Shown in pieces: positions 33,165 through 42,503 of a stretch of 56,370 nucleotides of DNA (the stretch's first letter is position 1; every line of letters begins with the position of its first letter). Where the stretch lies: NCBI GenBank assembly GCA_021781655.1, contig JAJXWJ010000013.1, forward strand, positions 1 through 56,370. The letters run 5' to 3'. This stretch comes from Bacillota bacterium (lineage in GTDB: Bacteria > Bacillota > Clostridia > Clostridiales > Clostridiaceae). The translations under genes and the position numbers were made by a program. The notes under the pieces are model-generated. The model was not told where the DNA came from and ran no database searches. It worked only from the letters and a program-made list of their open reading frames with translations.

Positions 33165-34124
33165 TTATAAGTAATCTAACAAGGTTGGCTGCAAAATCTT
33201 TGCACTTGTCTGTAAAGATGCCATATATACCGTCTGTGCCGAAGAATAAGTCATAGTAGCCTGTGCCATATCTACATCATCTGTCTTTGACAATACATCC
33301 GTTAAATTTGTGTTTTCAGACTGATTTTCTGTTTGAGCAGCCTGCATTCTATTTTGCATAGCTCCAACATTTGTTAAAAGCTGCGAATTATTGTTAATAG
33401 CATCTTTTATATTGCTTAAATCTGTGCTCATAAGGCCATTTGTATTTGGTGGATTAGCATTAAGATCGTTAATTATGTTTTGAAAGGTAGTTCTAAGATC
33501 TATAGCTGTACCACTATTATTATTAAATTGAAGCACATCTTTTGCTGTTATATTATATTTAGTAGTTACCCCTTCAGAAATTTCAACATTTAAACTATTA
33601 TTTTGAGTAGTTGGTGCAGTGGCTGCAGTAGTTCCATCTGGATTCAAATAATTTAAAGTTGTATCTCCACCTGCAGTAGTTGAAGTTCCAACTGGTTTAT
33701 TAGAAGTGCCCGTTCCCCCAAAAATATATTGGCCATCATAGCTCGTATTTAAAACTTGAGTAAGCTGGCTAACATTTTGATTAACTTCATCTTTTATACT
33801 TTTAAGTTCGTCAGAGCCATATGCTGCATCACTTGAGGAAACAAGCAATTCTTGAACTCTTTGAAGCACACTGTTAACTTGATCTAAGCTGGTATTTGTA
33901 GCATTTAGCCAATCAGTAGTACCAGAAATATTTGTTTTGTATTGCTGATTTTGTGCTAGTTCTGTGTTTATTTGCATTACCTTGGATGCTCCAAGGGGAT
34001 CATCAGACGCTTTATTTATAATGTTACCAGTAGACATCTGCTGCTGAATATTTTGCATATTTTGAAGATTATTGTTTAAATCATATAAAAAGTTGCTAGT
34101 TAGCATTTCATTTGTTACTCTCAA
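33165..34124 (-). CDS. flgL: Hook-filament junction protein FlgL (HAP3)
   Basis: 319 residues. Begins MRVTNEMLTSNFLYDLNNNL, the FlgL form of the flagellin-like D0 helix; QQMSTGNIINKASDDPLGAS matches the flagellin SSG...DDP motif; C terminus SAQTVYMASLQTSAKILQPT. The start codon is TTG, shown by GAGGTG six bases upstream and by the conserved MRVT opening; the ATG at codon 7 would remove the conserved start. FlgL joins the hook-associated FlgK ring to the filament. Confidence 0.92.
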   Translation of the reverse strand: MRVTNEMLTSNFLYDLNNNLQNMQNIQQQMSTGNIINKASDDPLGASKVMQINTELAQNQQYKTNISGTTDWLNATNTSLDQVNSVLQRVQELLVSSSDAAYGSDELKSIKDEVNQNVSQLTQVLNTSYDGQYIFGGTGTSNKPVGTSTTAGGDTTLNYLNPDGTTAATAPTTQNNSLNVEISEGVTTKYNITAKDVLQFNNNSGTAIDLRTTFQNIINDLNANPPNTNGLMSTDLSNIKDAINNNSQLLTNVGAMQNRMQAAQTENQSENTNLTDVLSKTDDVDMAQATMTYSSAQTVYMASLQTSAKILQPTLLDYL

Positions 34125-34145
34125 TTATTTCACCTCGTTTACAAT

Positions 34146-35981
34146 TTATTGAACTAATCCAATAACCACATCTAGCAAATTAGAAAGTGTGCTTATAACC
34201 TTTGCATTTGCTTGATATGCATGTTGAAATTGTATCATATTTGACATTTCTTCATCTATTGAAACTCCAGATTCTGATTGTTTAGATTGATTTAAACCAT
34301 TTAATAAAGTAGCTTGATTTGTAACATCATTTGTAGATTTTTGAGTTTGAACAGCCAAGGTATCTACAGTATCTTTTAAATAGTTTTCTAGTGTCATACC
34401 ATTTTTATCATTATTAACGGTCTCAATTCCATTGCTATCGGTAGTAGCTACCGCTGAAATCAAATCGCTTCTTGTAGAGGTAGCTGTTATATTTTGAACA
34501 TCTACAAGCTTGTTTTCAAGCTGAGCAACTGCTAAAGCTCTATTTCCATCACCAGAGCCATCTTGTGTATTAAGGCTTTCGTGTGTATATTGATCGTCAT
34601 GAGTTTCTGTTTTTATTTCCATAACGTTGTCTAAAATTTGCTTGTTAATGGTTATATTGCCAGCATTTATATCAGGTTCAGCTGCTAAGGTTGATGACAA
34701 ATTGTTTAATTGTGATTGTCCACTACTATTTGTAGTATATTGAGCTGTATCTGAATTTACAAAGAATGGTACAGCATCATTATTTGGTGTAACACTTGGG
34801 TCAGCAACACCGCTCAATACATAGTTTACCGTTAACGCTAAGCCTTTAGCCAGATTATTTAATTCACCTGTGTAAGTGTCGATATCATTTTGCACACTCA
34901 TTGTACCTTGAAGTGTTCCTTCACTTGGAGTAAAAAGCTTCAAAGATGAAAATGCAACGGTTTGAATTGGACTTGTAATTGCATTGCCGTTAGAATCTAA
35001 AGGCGTACCTAGTGCATTACCATTTTTATCTGACCATAGCACCCTATTATTTTGTACTTGGTTTAGCTCATCAGAAGTCAAATCAACCGATATTTGAACC
35101 TTATTACTAGGATTACTTTCATCACCATTTTTATAATATGTTAACGTATATTGATTTGGATCAGATGGATTATTCGCTGATACAATATCACTTATATAAG
35201 AAAATCTTTTTTCACTGCTTGAATCGTTAGTATCAATCAAATTTGCATTTGCAACTCCAGTAGTATCAACAGGCGTTAAGCTAATTCCATTTAAGTTTTG
35301 ATTACTTGTAGATAGATTGAAGGTAGAACTTAACTTATCTACTAGTGAATCTCTCTTATCTAGTAGATCATTGGGCTCTGCTCCTGAGATACTAGACGCC
35401 ATAATCTGCTGATTTATATCATCTATTTGATTCAAATTACTATTCATTTGAAACACTTGATTGCAAACATCTGTTTGTGCATCGGTTTTCAAGGTTTGAA
35501 GCTGATTATAAGTACTGTTTAAAGCATTTGTTAACGAAACCGTATCTTGTGCAACAACCGTCCTAGCATTTGAGCTAGAAGGGTTAGTAGAAAGGGACTG
35601 CCATGCACTATAAAAGGTGCTCATCAAAGTCGAAATTCCTGTAGATGAAGGTTCATTTATAATGTTTTGAATCTGATTCAAATAATTGTTTGTTGAAGTG
35701 GCAGTTCCATTAACGCTAGTTTGTGTCCTAATTTGGTAATCAAGAAAAGTATCTCTTATCCTCTGAATTTGAGTTACTGTAACACCAGTTCCAACTTGAG
35801 CTCCTGTGGGCTGATTTATAGATGGTATCGTGTATGGAGCATTGGACTCCATTACAGCTGTTTCTCTGGAATATCCACTAGTGTTTGCATTAGCAATATT
35901 GTGTGAAGTTACGTTTAAAGCTTCTTGCTGTGCATCAAGACCACTAGTTGCTGTTCCAAAGATAGACATTAATCCTGCCAT
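34146..35981 (-). CDS. flgK: Hook-filament junction protein FlgK (HAP1)
   Basis: 611 residues. N terminus FGTATSGLDAQQEALNVTSH with NIANANTSGYSRETAVM, the rod/hook family motif; C terminus SGVSIDEEMSNMIQFQHAYQ and ANAKVISTLSNLLDVVIGL, diagnostic of FlgK. The middle is long and Asn/Thr/Ser-rich. FlgK forms the first junction zone at the hook tip; FlgN chaperones it. AGGAGTG precedes the ATG. Forty codons of poorly conserved middle sequence near 35000-35250 are typical variation. Confidence 0.93.
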   Translation of the reverse strand: MAGLMSIFGTATSGLDAQQEALNVTSHNIANANTSGYSRETAVMESNAPYTIPSINQPTGAQVGTGVTVTQIQRIRDTFLDYQIRTQTSVNGTATSTNNYLNQIQNIINEPSSTGISTLMSTFYSAWQSLSTNPSSSNARTVVAQDTVSLTNALNSTYNQLQTLKTDAQTDVCNQVFQMNSNLNQIDDINQQIMASSISGAEPNDLLDKRDSLVDKLSSTFNLSTSNQNLNGISLTPVDTTGVANANLIDTNDSSSEKRFSYISDIVSANNPSDPNQYTLTYYKNGDESNPSNKVQISVDLTSDELNQVQNNRVLWSDKNGNALGTPLDSNGNAITSPIQTVAFSSLKLFTPSEGTLQGTMSVQNDIDTYTGELNNLAKGLALTVNYVLSGVADPSVTPNNDAVPFFVNSDTAQYTTNSSGQSQLNNLSSTLAAEPDINAGNITINKQILDNVMEIKTETHDDQYTHESLNTQDGSGDGNRALAVAQLENKLVDVQNITATSTRSDLISAVATTDSNGIETVNNDKNGMTLENYLKDTVDTLAVQTQKSTNDVTNQATLLNGLNQSKQSESGVSIDEEMSNMIQFQHAYQANAKVISTLSNLLDVVIGLVQ

Positions 35982-35996
35982 TTTAACACTCCTTTA

Positions 35997-36407
35997 TTAC
36001 TTAATAATTTTCCCTGAATTATTGTATACATTCACGTTTCTCTTAGGGGACAGCACCGCAAGCATTTTATTTGTAAATACTAACCCTTGTTTTATAAGAA
36101 GACTATTTGTTTCCTTTTGATGTCTTAGATTTTCAAGTAACAATTTTACCCTTCGAAAATTCTGCTCTAAAGCTGAATCCTTAAAACTAAATACAAGCTG
36201 CTTCATAGAATTGCTGCCTACAAGCTTTCTTCTTTCCATTTCAGCTCTTGCAATCTCAACATTTTGTTTTTCTATCTTTTCTACAATTTTTTCAAGTCCA
36301 AATATATCTTTTTTTATATACAAATCGTATTGTTGTTCAAGTAGTATAAGCATTTTTTGCAAAGCATCGTATTCCTTGTTCATTATTTCATTTAGCTTAT
36401 CTTTCAT
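35997..36407 (-). CDS. flgN: FlgN-type export chaperone for FlgK/FlgL
   Basis: 136 residues, all-helical: NEIMNKEYDALQKMLILLEQ, LEKIVEKIEKQNVEIARAEM, ERRKLVG, and RHQKETNSLLIKQGLVFTNK, the FlgN_C block with NxLLxQGL. FlgN keeps FlgK and FlgL unfolded for export. It lies between flgM and flgK, the usual Firmicute order, two bases after flgM. AAGGTG precedes the ATG. Confidence 0.88.
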   Translation of the reverse strand: MKDKLNEIMNKEYDALQKMLILLEQQYDLYIKKDIFGLEKIVEKIEKQNVEIARAEMERRKLVGSNSMKQLVFSFKDSALEQNFRRVKLLLENLRHQKETNSLLIKQGLVFTNKMLAVLSPKRNVNVYNNSGKIIK

Positions 36408-36409
36408 CT

Positions 36410-36688
36410 TTATACACCTTTACCTTTAATGTTATCATAAAGTTTTTGTGCAATTAGCTTTGAATTTACATTATAAGTGCCTTTATGGATTTGATTCTTT
36501 AATTCATTTAATTTATCATTAGATACATTAAAATTATCTCCTAAGGAATAAGCACTCAAGCTCTTTCCTAAGCTGGATATTTCTAAAGAATCACTTTGAT
36601 TATTAACTTTTGTATTATTACTAACATTTTTATTTACTTTGCTGTACAAATCTATTACTTTACTCGAACCCACACCATTTATAGACAT
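36410..36688 (-). CDS. flgM: Anti-sigma-28 factor FlgM
   Basis: 92 residues from ATG 36688; a GTG nine bases earlier falls in the AGGAGTG site. The N-terminal half is Ser/Asn-rich and probably disordered. The C-terminal half has SDSLEISSLGKSLSAYSL, then KLNELKNQIHKGTYNVNSKL and IAQKLYDNI, which match the sigma-28-binding helices of FlgM. It holds sigma-D inactive until hook completion and is then exported. It is the first gene of the late operon, behind a sigma-D promoter, which makes a negative feedback loop. Confidence 0.9.
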   Translation of the reverse strand: MSINGVGSSKVIDLYSKVNKNVSNNTKVNNQSDSLEISSLGKSLSAYSLGDNFNVSNDKLNELKNQIHKGTYNVNSKLIAQKLYDNIKGKGV

Positions 36689-36721
36689 TTTAAACACTCC
36701 TTATACTGCTTTCTATTTTTA

Positions 36722-36749
36722 TTATCGTGAATAGTCAATAAAAGTTTAT
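36722..36749 (-). promoter_or_regulatory. Sigma-D promoter of the flgM late operon
   Basis: On the minus strand ATAAA (36745-36749), 16 bases, ACGATAA (36722-36728), about 34 bases before the flgM ATG and just downstream of the fliY terminator. Confidence 0.8.
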
Positions 36750-36789
36750 ACTAATTTATTGTTATTAATAAAAAAATGTTATTTATTCC

Positions 36790-36823
36790 ATAAAAAAAAA
36801 CAGTCGACTATTCCCGACTGTTA
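36790..36823 (-). terminator. Terminator of the chemotaxis/switch operon after fliY
   Basis: On the minus strand AACAGTCG pairs with CGACTGTT around GGAATAGT and is followed by about eight T. The 5' arm overlaps the fliY stop codon. It separates the chemotaxis operon from the flgM operon. Confidence 0.9.
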
Positions 36824-37978
36824 TTTTCCCAAAGTTTTTACTCTATCTTCTCCGCTTATAATGCTTGTAATTCTTACGCCAAAGTTTTCGTCAACTACTA
36901 CTACTTCTCCGTATGCTACCTTTTTACCATTTACTAATATTTCAACAGGTTCTTCTGCTAATTTATCTAATTCTATCAAAGACCCTGTGCCTAAACTAAG
37001 TATTTCCTTAATGCTCTTTTTCGACCTTCCTAATACTACTGATATATCGAGAGGAACATCTAAAATCAAATCTATATTTTTAGGAGCTGAATAACCATGA
37101 TTTTCCTGAAGCGGCTGGAATGCTGCTTTATGAACTTCAACAGGCGGAGAATTATATTCTATATTTTTAGGTTCAACATACTCATATCCCCCACTACTGC
37201 TATTATTGAAGTTAGAGCTTTCATTAAATACAGGCTCTTTATTTTCCTGAAGCGGCTGTTTTTTCGGCTCACTTTTAGGTTCTTGTGGACTTTCACTTTT
37301 TTGCTCTCCACCCATCATGATTTCAACTATTTTTCTAGCAGTGTCTATTGGTAGTACCTGCATAATAGAGCTATCCACCAAGTCTCCAATCGTTAACCTA
37401 AATGCAACTTCTACAATGGGCTCATCACTAGTAATTCCACCAGCTTTAATTTCTTGTGTATTAGTATCTAACACTTCAGAAGTAGGTGGGGAAATATTAA
37501 CTTCTCTTGCAAGCATAGTAGCCATTGAAGTAGCTGCAGAACCAATCATTTGATTCATAGCCTCTGAAACAGCACTTAACTCGATTTCTGATAAGGTATC
37601 TACATCAACCTTACCATCTCCACCCATCATCAAATTTGCAATTATTCCAGCATCTTTAACCCTCATTATTAGAAGATTTTCTCCAACAATACCGCTGGTA
37701 TACTTTACATCTAAAGCAATATTGGGCACTTCGAATTTTTTTCTTAGCTCTGTTAACGTTGTTAAAGAGACTATTGGAGTTGTTATATTAACTTGTTGAT
37801 TAATGATAGTCGATAAAGCTGTTGATGCCGAACCCATAGAAATGTTTCCAATTTCACCAAGCAAATCTTTTTCTATATCTTTTAAAAACTCTTCATTTTT
37901 TGGATCTTCTTCAGGCGTTGACATTGCTCCATTTAAAAGTGAATTAATTTCTTCCTGAGATAGAAATCCATCAGTCAT
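36821..37978 (-). CDS. fliY: Flagellar motor switch phosphatase FliY
   Basis: About 385 residues from ATG 37978, which gives the standard GFLSQEEINSLLNGAM start; the longer frame would overlap fliM further. CheC-like phosphatase domain with two active-site helices, KDLLGEIGNISMGSASTALS and SAVSEAMNQMIGSAATSMAT (Glu-x3-Asn pairs). A Pro/Glu/Asn-rich linker (about 225-300) follows, then the FliN/SpoA domain: LDVPLDISVVLGRSKKSIKE, LGTGSLIELDKLAEEPVEIL, VAYGEVVVVDENFGVRITSI. FliY hydrolyses CheY-P at the switch and forms part of the C ring. It overlaps fliM by eight bases. Confidence 0.93.
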   Translation of the reverse strand: MTDGFLSQEEINSLLNGAMSTPEEDPKNEEFLKDIEKDLLGEIGNISMGSASTALSTIINQQVNITTPIVSLTTLTELRKKFEVPNIALDVKYTSGIVGENLLIMRVKDAGIIANLMMGGDGKVDVDTLSEIELSAVSEAMNQMIGSAATSMATMLAREVNISPPTSEVLDTNTQEIKAGGITSDEPIVEVAFRLTIGDLVDSSIMQVLPIDTARKIVEIMMGGEQKSESPQEPKSEPKKQPLQENKEPVFNESSNFNNSSSGGYEYVEPKNIEYNSPPVEVHKAAFQPLQENHGYSAPKNIDLILDVPLDISVVLGRSKKSIKEILSLGTGSLIELDKLAEEPVEILVNGKKVAYGEVVVVDENFGVRITSIISGEDRVKTLGK

Positions 37979-38966
37979 AATTTTCCACATCCTTATCAAT
38001 AATATCTAATATTTGTATACCCATATACTTTCCGATGACTCCCGGTTTTGCCAAATAATGCAATTGTCCATTCAGATATACATTAACAGGATCAGTATGC
38101 TTATTGCTCAATGAAACAACATCACCAACAGAAAGCCTTAAAAATTCATCAACAGTTATTCTTGTATTACCTAACCTCGTCATTAGTGGCACATCTACAA
38201 TATTTAGTCTATTCTTTAACCTATTTTGAGATTCGACTATAACTTCATCATCATTTTCTTGATACCAATATTGAACAACAAGTTTATCTAATATTTTTTC
38301 TATGCTCAAATATGGAATACACATATGAATAAAGCTATGACTCTCACCTATTTCCACTGAAAAAGTAACTAAAGCCACCGGCTCATGTGGTGCTAAAGTT
38401 TGGTTTAGTGCAGGATTAGTTTCAATATTTTCAATTTCAGTTTCTACTTCAACTACATCGCTCCAAGCAAGCTTTAAATTTGCAATAAGACCTTGATTAA
38501 TTTTAAGAATTATATTTTTATCTATATCCGTAAATTCTCTGGCCTTATATTTTGAATCACCACTTCCACCAAGTAAAATATCAATTATTTTATAAACGAA
38601 CTGAGGATTAGTTTCAAATAAAACCGATCCGCTTAATGGTGGCATTTTAAAAACTGTTATTATAGTAGGGTTAGGAACCGAATGAATAAATTCTTCATAA
38701 GTAATCTGTTCTATAGATTCGATTTTAACCTTAACATTTTGTCTTACTTGTGCAGTAAGATAGTTTGCTATTATTCTACCATAATTATCATGAATTAATT
38801 CTAGTGTTCTTATATGATCCTTAGAAAACTTTTGAGGGCTTCTAAAATCATAAAGCTTAACCTTCTGCTTTTCCTCTTCTTTTTCAAGCTCTTCCGGCTG
38901 TAAATCGCCGGAAGATAAGGCTGATAGGAGAGCGTCTATTTCACTTTGAGATAAAACGTCTGCCAT
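37971..38966 (-). CDS. fliM: Flagellar motor switch protein FliM
   Basis: 331 residues. N-terminal LSQSEIDALLSALSSG is the CheY-P-binding peptide; the middle domain has YDFRSPQKFSKDHIRTLELI and VQYWYQ near its end; the C-terminal SpoA domain reads LGNTRITVDEFLRLSVGDVV and PVNVYLNGQLHYLAKPGVIG. FliM couples CheY-P to rotation switching in the C ring. GAGGG precedes the ATG. Downstream fliY starts inside its last codons. Confidence 0.95.
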   Translation of the reverse strand: MADVLSQSEIDALLSALSSGDLQPEELEKEEEKQKVKLYDFRSPQKFSKDHIRTLELIHDNYGRIIANYLTAQVRQNVKVKIESIEQITYEEFIHSVPNPTIITVFKMPPLSGSVLFETNPQFVYKIIDILLGGSGDSKYKAREFTDIDKNIILKINQGLIANLKLAWSDVVEVETEIENIETNPALNQTLAPHEPVALVTFSVEIGESHSFIHMCIPYLSIEKILDKLVVQYWYQENDDEVIVESQNRLKNRLNIVDVPLMTRLGNTRITVDEFLRLSVGDVVSLSNKHTDPVNVYLNGQLHYLAKPGVIGKYMGIQILDIIDKDVENYD

Positions 38967-38996
38967 TTTTTTCCCTCTTTCTATAGACTACGCTTA

Positions 38997-39398
38997 TTAT
39001 ACCGAAATTAATTTATCGATATCGATATAAGTTACAATTCTATCCTTGAAATTTATTATGCCTTTAACATACGGTTCTTTTTTATCATCTTGAACATTTT
39101 CAATAATGCTTTCATCTACCTCTAAAACTTCATCTACTTGATCAACAGCAACGCCAATTAACTCATCTTGAAGTTTTAGTATAATAGTACTTTCTTGTTC
39201 AGCATGATTTTCACCAATATTTAGTAATAAATTTATATCCAATAATGATAACACGCTACCTCTTAAATTTATTAGTCCTTTTACATACTCAGGTGCTTTA
39301 GGAACTTTTGTAACTGTCATAGCTTCACTTATAGTTTGTACTCTAGAAGTTTCAACTGCAAATTGTTCATTTTTTAGTTTAAAAATTACTACTTGCAT
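38997..39398 (-). CDS. cheW: Chemotaxis coupling protein CheW (downstream copy)
   Basis: 133 residues. VVIFKLKNEQFAVETSRVQT, VTKVPKAPEYVKGLINLRGS and VLSLLDINLLLN form the CheW SH3-like core; GVAVDQVDEVLEVDESII and YVKGIINFKDRIVTYIDID the second half. It bridges receptors and CheA in the signalling array. One of two cheW genes in the operon, this one just before fliM. GGGGGAG precedes the ATG. Confidence 0.92.
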   Translation of the reverse strand: MQVVIFKLKNEQFAVETSRVQTISEAMTVTKVPKAPEYVKGLINLRGSVLSLLDINLLLNIGENHAEQESTIILKLQDELIGVAVDQVDEVLEVDESIIENVQDDKKEPYVKGIINFKDRIVTYIDIDKLISV

Positions 39399-39428
39399 AA
39401 ACTCTCCCCCAATCTAATTTATTTAGAA

Positions 39429-39788
39429 TTAACCAATTACTTTATTAATTGCTTCAAGTACTCTATCAGATTGGAATGGTTTGACAATAAAGTCTCTAGC
39501 TCCTGCTTTTATTGCATCCATTACCATTGACTGCTGTCCCATTGCACTGCACATTATTACTTTGGCACCAGCATCAAAGGCTTTAATAGCTTTTACTGCT
39601 TCGATACCATCCATATCAGGCATTGTTATATCCATTGTTACTACATCTGGCTTTTCTTTTTTATAAAGTTCAACAGCTTTTAACCCATTGCTTGCCTCAC
39701 CTACTATTTCAAAACCATTTTTTTCTAAAATATCTTTTATCATCATCCTCATAAAAGCTGCATCATCAACTATTAATACTCTTGACAT
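39429..39788 (-). CDS. cheY: Chemotaxis response regulator CheY
   Basis: 119 residues from ATG 39788, placed by GGAGGTAG; the frame is open five codons further but without a site. VLIVDDAAFMRMMIKDIL (Asp8, Asp9), phospho-acceptor Asp53 in VVTMDITMPDMDG, Ser81 in VIMCSAMGQQ and Lys103 in FIVKPF. CheY-P binds FliM. It is followed in transcription by cheW and fliM and preceded by cheC. Confidence 0.94.
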   Translation of the reverse strand: MSRVLIVDDAAFMRMMIKDILEKNGFEIVGEASNGLKAVELYKKEKPDVVTMDITMPDMDGIEAVKAIKAFDAGAKVIMCSAMGQQSMVMDAIKAGARDFIVKPFQSDRVLEAINKVIG

Positions 39789-39803
39789 TTTATCTACCTC
39801 CAA

Positions 39804-40406
39804 CTATTTTACACCTAATGTATTTAATATTTTTTCTAATGAACCGGGCATGGGAATATAGTAAAAATGCCCACTGATTTTCTTGTTGTTGTCTTCCAAA
39901 AACTCTGTTTCAAAATCTAAAACTTCATCATCATATTGTCCAGATTCTATAAAGGTTGTTGAAAGAATAGCACCTAACATATCGTAAGTTATACCTGGAA
40001 CAGAAGGAATATTACTTAAGTTTGTAAACTTTGAAATAGCGTTCATATAAGAACTAGATACAATATTACCTATTTCACATAAAACTGAACTACCCATATC
40101 ATCTAACTCGTCTTTTCTATTTCCTGTTAACAATTCTATTATATCAAGAGAAGTATCTTTTTCAAATACAAATAAAATATTACCAGGAGTATCTCCTAAA
40201 ACTCTTACGATAACTCCAATTGCTATATTTTCACTTTCAATATCTGAAATAATAGAATCAAAAGGTATAATTTTTAGTGCTGGTACTGTCATATCTACTT
40301 TTTTATTAAGCAATTGTGATAGGGCTGTAGCTGCATTTCCTGCTCCAATATTGCTTACTTCTTTAAGTGCATCTAACTGCAAAGGAGTAAGTTCTAAGTA
40401 ATTCAT
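39804..40406 (-). CDS. cheC: CheY-P phosphatase CheC
   Basis: 200 residues with both catalytic helices: LKEVSNIGAGNAATALSQLL near residue 14 and GSSVLCEIGNIVSSSYMNAI near 105, each with the Glu-x2-Asn pattern. CheC removes phosphate from CheY-P and is stimulated by CheD, whose gene is in the same operon. AGGAGG precedes the ATG. Confidence 0.94.
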   Translation of the reverse strand: MNYLELTPLQLDALKEVSNIGAGNAATALSQLLNKKVDMTVPALKIIPFDSIISDIESENIAIGVIVRVLGDTPGNILFVFEKDTSLDIIELLTGNRKDELDDMGSSVLCEIGNIVSSSYMNAISKFTNLSNIPSVPGITYDMLGAILSTTFIESGQYDDEVLDFETEFLEDNNKKISGHFYYIPMPGSLEKILNTLGVK

Positions 40407-40416
40407 TTTAATCCTC

Positions 40417-42489
40417 CTAAACTAGTGAAGCAACATCAAGTATAAGGGTAACCAAACCGTCTCCAAGTATAGTTGCTCCTATATATTCCTGAATTTGTTT
40501 AAGTGTTTTTCCAAGAGGTTTTATTACTATATCCTGCTGACCTTGAAGTGAATCAACTAAAAGACCTGCAGTTTTATCTCCAACTTTTACAACAACTATA
40601 TATACTTTTTCATTGCTTGATTTTTCTAAATTTAACTTTTCATTAACTCTAATTATTGGAAGTACATTTCCTCTGTAAATAATTACTTCTTTATTGTTAG
40701 TTTTCTTAATATCTGTTTCCTTAAAGTCAATAACGCTATCGATATAATTTAAAGAAATAGCTAAATTTTCTTCTCCAACCTTAACTAAAAGAGCAGTAAT
40801 AATTTGAAGTGTCAATGGTAATTTTATTATAAAGGTTGAACCTTTGTCTTTTTCACTAATTACATCAACAGTTCCACCAAGAGCTGAAATCTTTGTTTTA
40901 ACAACATCCATTCCAACGCCTCTTCCAGATATGTCTGTAACAACTTCATTAGTGCTAAAACCTTGTGCAAAAATTAAATTCATAATGTCACTATCATTCA
41001 TTCCATCAGTTGCAATTCCAATTTTTTCTGCTTTTGCTTTTACTTTTGGAACATTGATTCCAGCACCATCATCTTGAACTTTTATAACTGCCTTAGTGCC
41101 TTCTTGATAAGCTATTAATCTTATCTTTCCTACAGGATCCTTTCCTTTAGCAATTCTTTCATCTTTCTTTTCAATTCCATGATCTGCAGAATTTCTAATA
41201 AGATGTATTAACGGCTCTCCTATTTCATCTATAACGGTTCTATCAAGCTCAGTATCTTGACCTTCTATAATAAGCTCCATTTCTTTTTCTAGCTCTACAG
41301 ATAAATCTCTAACCATTCTTGGAAATCTATTAAATACTGTATCTAAAGGAAGCATTCTGATTTTCATTACTAAATCTTGTAAATCATTTGTAGTTCTTGC
41401 TACTTGTTCTATAGTTTCATTTAATTCTGTTAGTTTGTAGCTGCTACTAATTTGCTCAAGTCTGGTCCTATTTATAACAAGTTCAGAAACCATATTTAAA
41501 AATTTATCTAATCTTTCAAGATCAACTCTTACGGATTGATGAACCTTTTTATGTGCTTCTGCTGGCTTTTCTGTCTGTGCCTTTTTTACAGTCTCTACTT
41601 CAGCTTTTGCTTTAGCTACTGGAGCTACTTTAATTTCTTCTGGTTTACTAACTGAAGCTTGCGGCTTTGTATCTTTTTTAGCTGCTGATTTCAATTCATC
41701 TACACTAACTGGCTTTACATCTATAGATTCTACTTCCGATATATCCATCAAAAGCTTTACTATTTCTTCTTTTGATTTTTGAGTTAAATAAACTAATTGT
41801 ATTTCAAACTCAAAATTTTCATTTTCAAGATCCTCTGTACCTGGAATTGATTTTGTTATTTCTCCGCAATCCTCTAGTGATTTAAATATCAAAAATGCTC
41901 TAGCAGATTTTAATAATGTGCTTTTACTAATATTAATATCTATTTCAAAAGCATTATAATTTTTTTCAATAGCTTGCTTCATTACATTTACATCATACTC
42001 ATTTAGCTTCATTTTATCAAGACTGCTAGTTTGGATGTCCTTAGCCTCAACTGTTTCTAAAGCAGATGTTGTTTCAGCCTCTTTTTCTTCAGAGTCTTGT
42101 CCATCTTCAGCTAATTTAGAAATGGAATCCAATCTTTTCATGATATCATCTACAGGTATTTCCTGTTCGTCTCCATTAGAAATATTATCAACCATTTGTT
42201 CTAATGTATCCAAACACTTAAATAATACCGTTACAACTTCTTGTGTAACCTTTAAAACACCATTTCTAAACTCTGATAACACGTCTTCCATTTTATGAGT
42301 TAATTCTGCCATTCTGTTAAAGCCCATTGTAGCTGCCATGCCTTTAATCGTATGTGCTACCCTGAATATTTCATTTAGTTTGTCCACATTTTCTGGTTCT
42401 TGCTCTAGAATAAGTAGTGCCTCATTCAATGTCTGTAAATTATCCATTGATTCTTCTAGAAACATTGATAAATATTGAGATGTATCCAT
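40417..42489 (-). CDS. cheA: Chemotaxis histidine kinase CheA
   Basis: 690 residues. P1 (1 to about 105) with phospho-His46 in IFRVAHTIKGMAATMG; a P2-like CheY-binding region at about 170-270; a Lys/Ala/Pro-rich linker; P3 dimerisation helix RVDLERLDKFLNMVSELVIN; P4 kinase with LIHLIRNSADHGIE (N box), IKVQDDGAGI (G1) and DISGRGVGMDVVKTKI (G2); P5 CheW-like end with GDKTAGLLVDSLQGQQDIVI and KPLGK. It phosphorylates CheY and CheB. AAGGAGGAG precedes the ATG. Confidence 0.95.
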   Translation of the reverse strand: MDTSQYLSMFLEESMDNLQTLNEALLILEQEPENVDKLNEIFRVAHTIKGMAATMGFNRMAELTHKMEDVLSEFRNGVLKVTQEVVTVLFKCLDTLEQMVDNISNGDEQEIPVDDIMKRLDSISKLAEDGQDSEEKEAETTSALETVEAKDIQTSSLDKMKLNEYDVNVMKQAIEKNYNAFEIDINISKSTLLKSARAFLIFKSLEDCGEITKSIPGTEDLENENFEFEIQLVYLTQKSKEEIVKLLMDISEVESIDVKPVSVDELKSAAKKDTKPQASVSKPEEIKVAPVAKAKAEVETVKKAQTEKPAEAHKKVHQSVRVDLERLDKFLNMVSELVINRTRLEQISSSYKLTELNETIEQVARTTNDLQDLVMKIRMLPLDTVFNRFPRMVRDLSVELEKEMELIIEGQDTELDRTVIDEIGEPLIHLIRNSADHGIEKKDERIAKGKDPVGKIRLIAYQEGTKAVIKVQDDGAGINVPKVKAKAEKIGIATDGMNDSDIMNLIFAQGFSTNEVVTDISGRGVGMDVVKTKISALGGTVDVISEKDKGSTFIIKLPLTLQIITALLVKVGEENLAISLNYIDSVIDFKETDIKKTNNKEVIIYRGNVLPIIRVNEKLNLEKSSNEKVYIVVVKVGDKTAGLLVDSLQGQQDIVIKPLGKTLKQIQEYIGATILGDGLVTLILDVASLV

Positions 42490-42503
42490 TTATAATCTCC
42501 TCC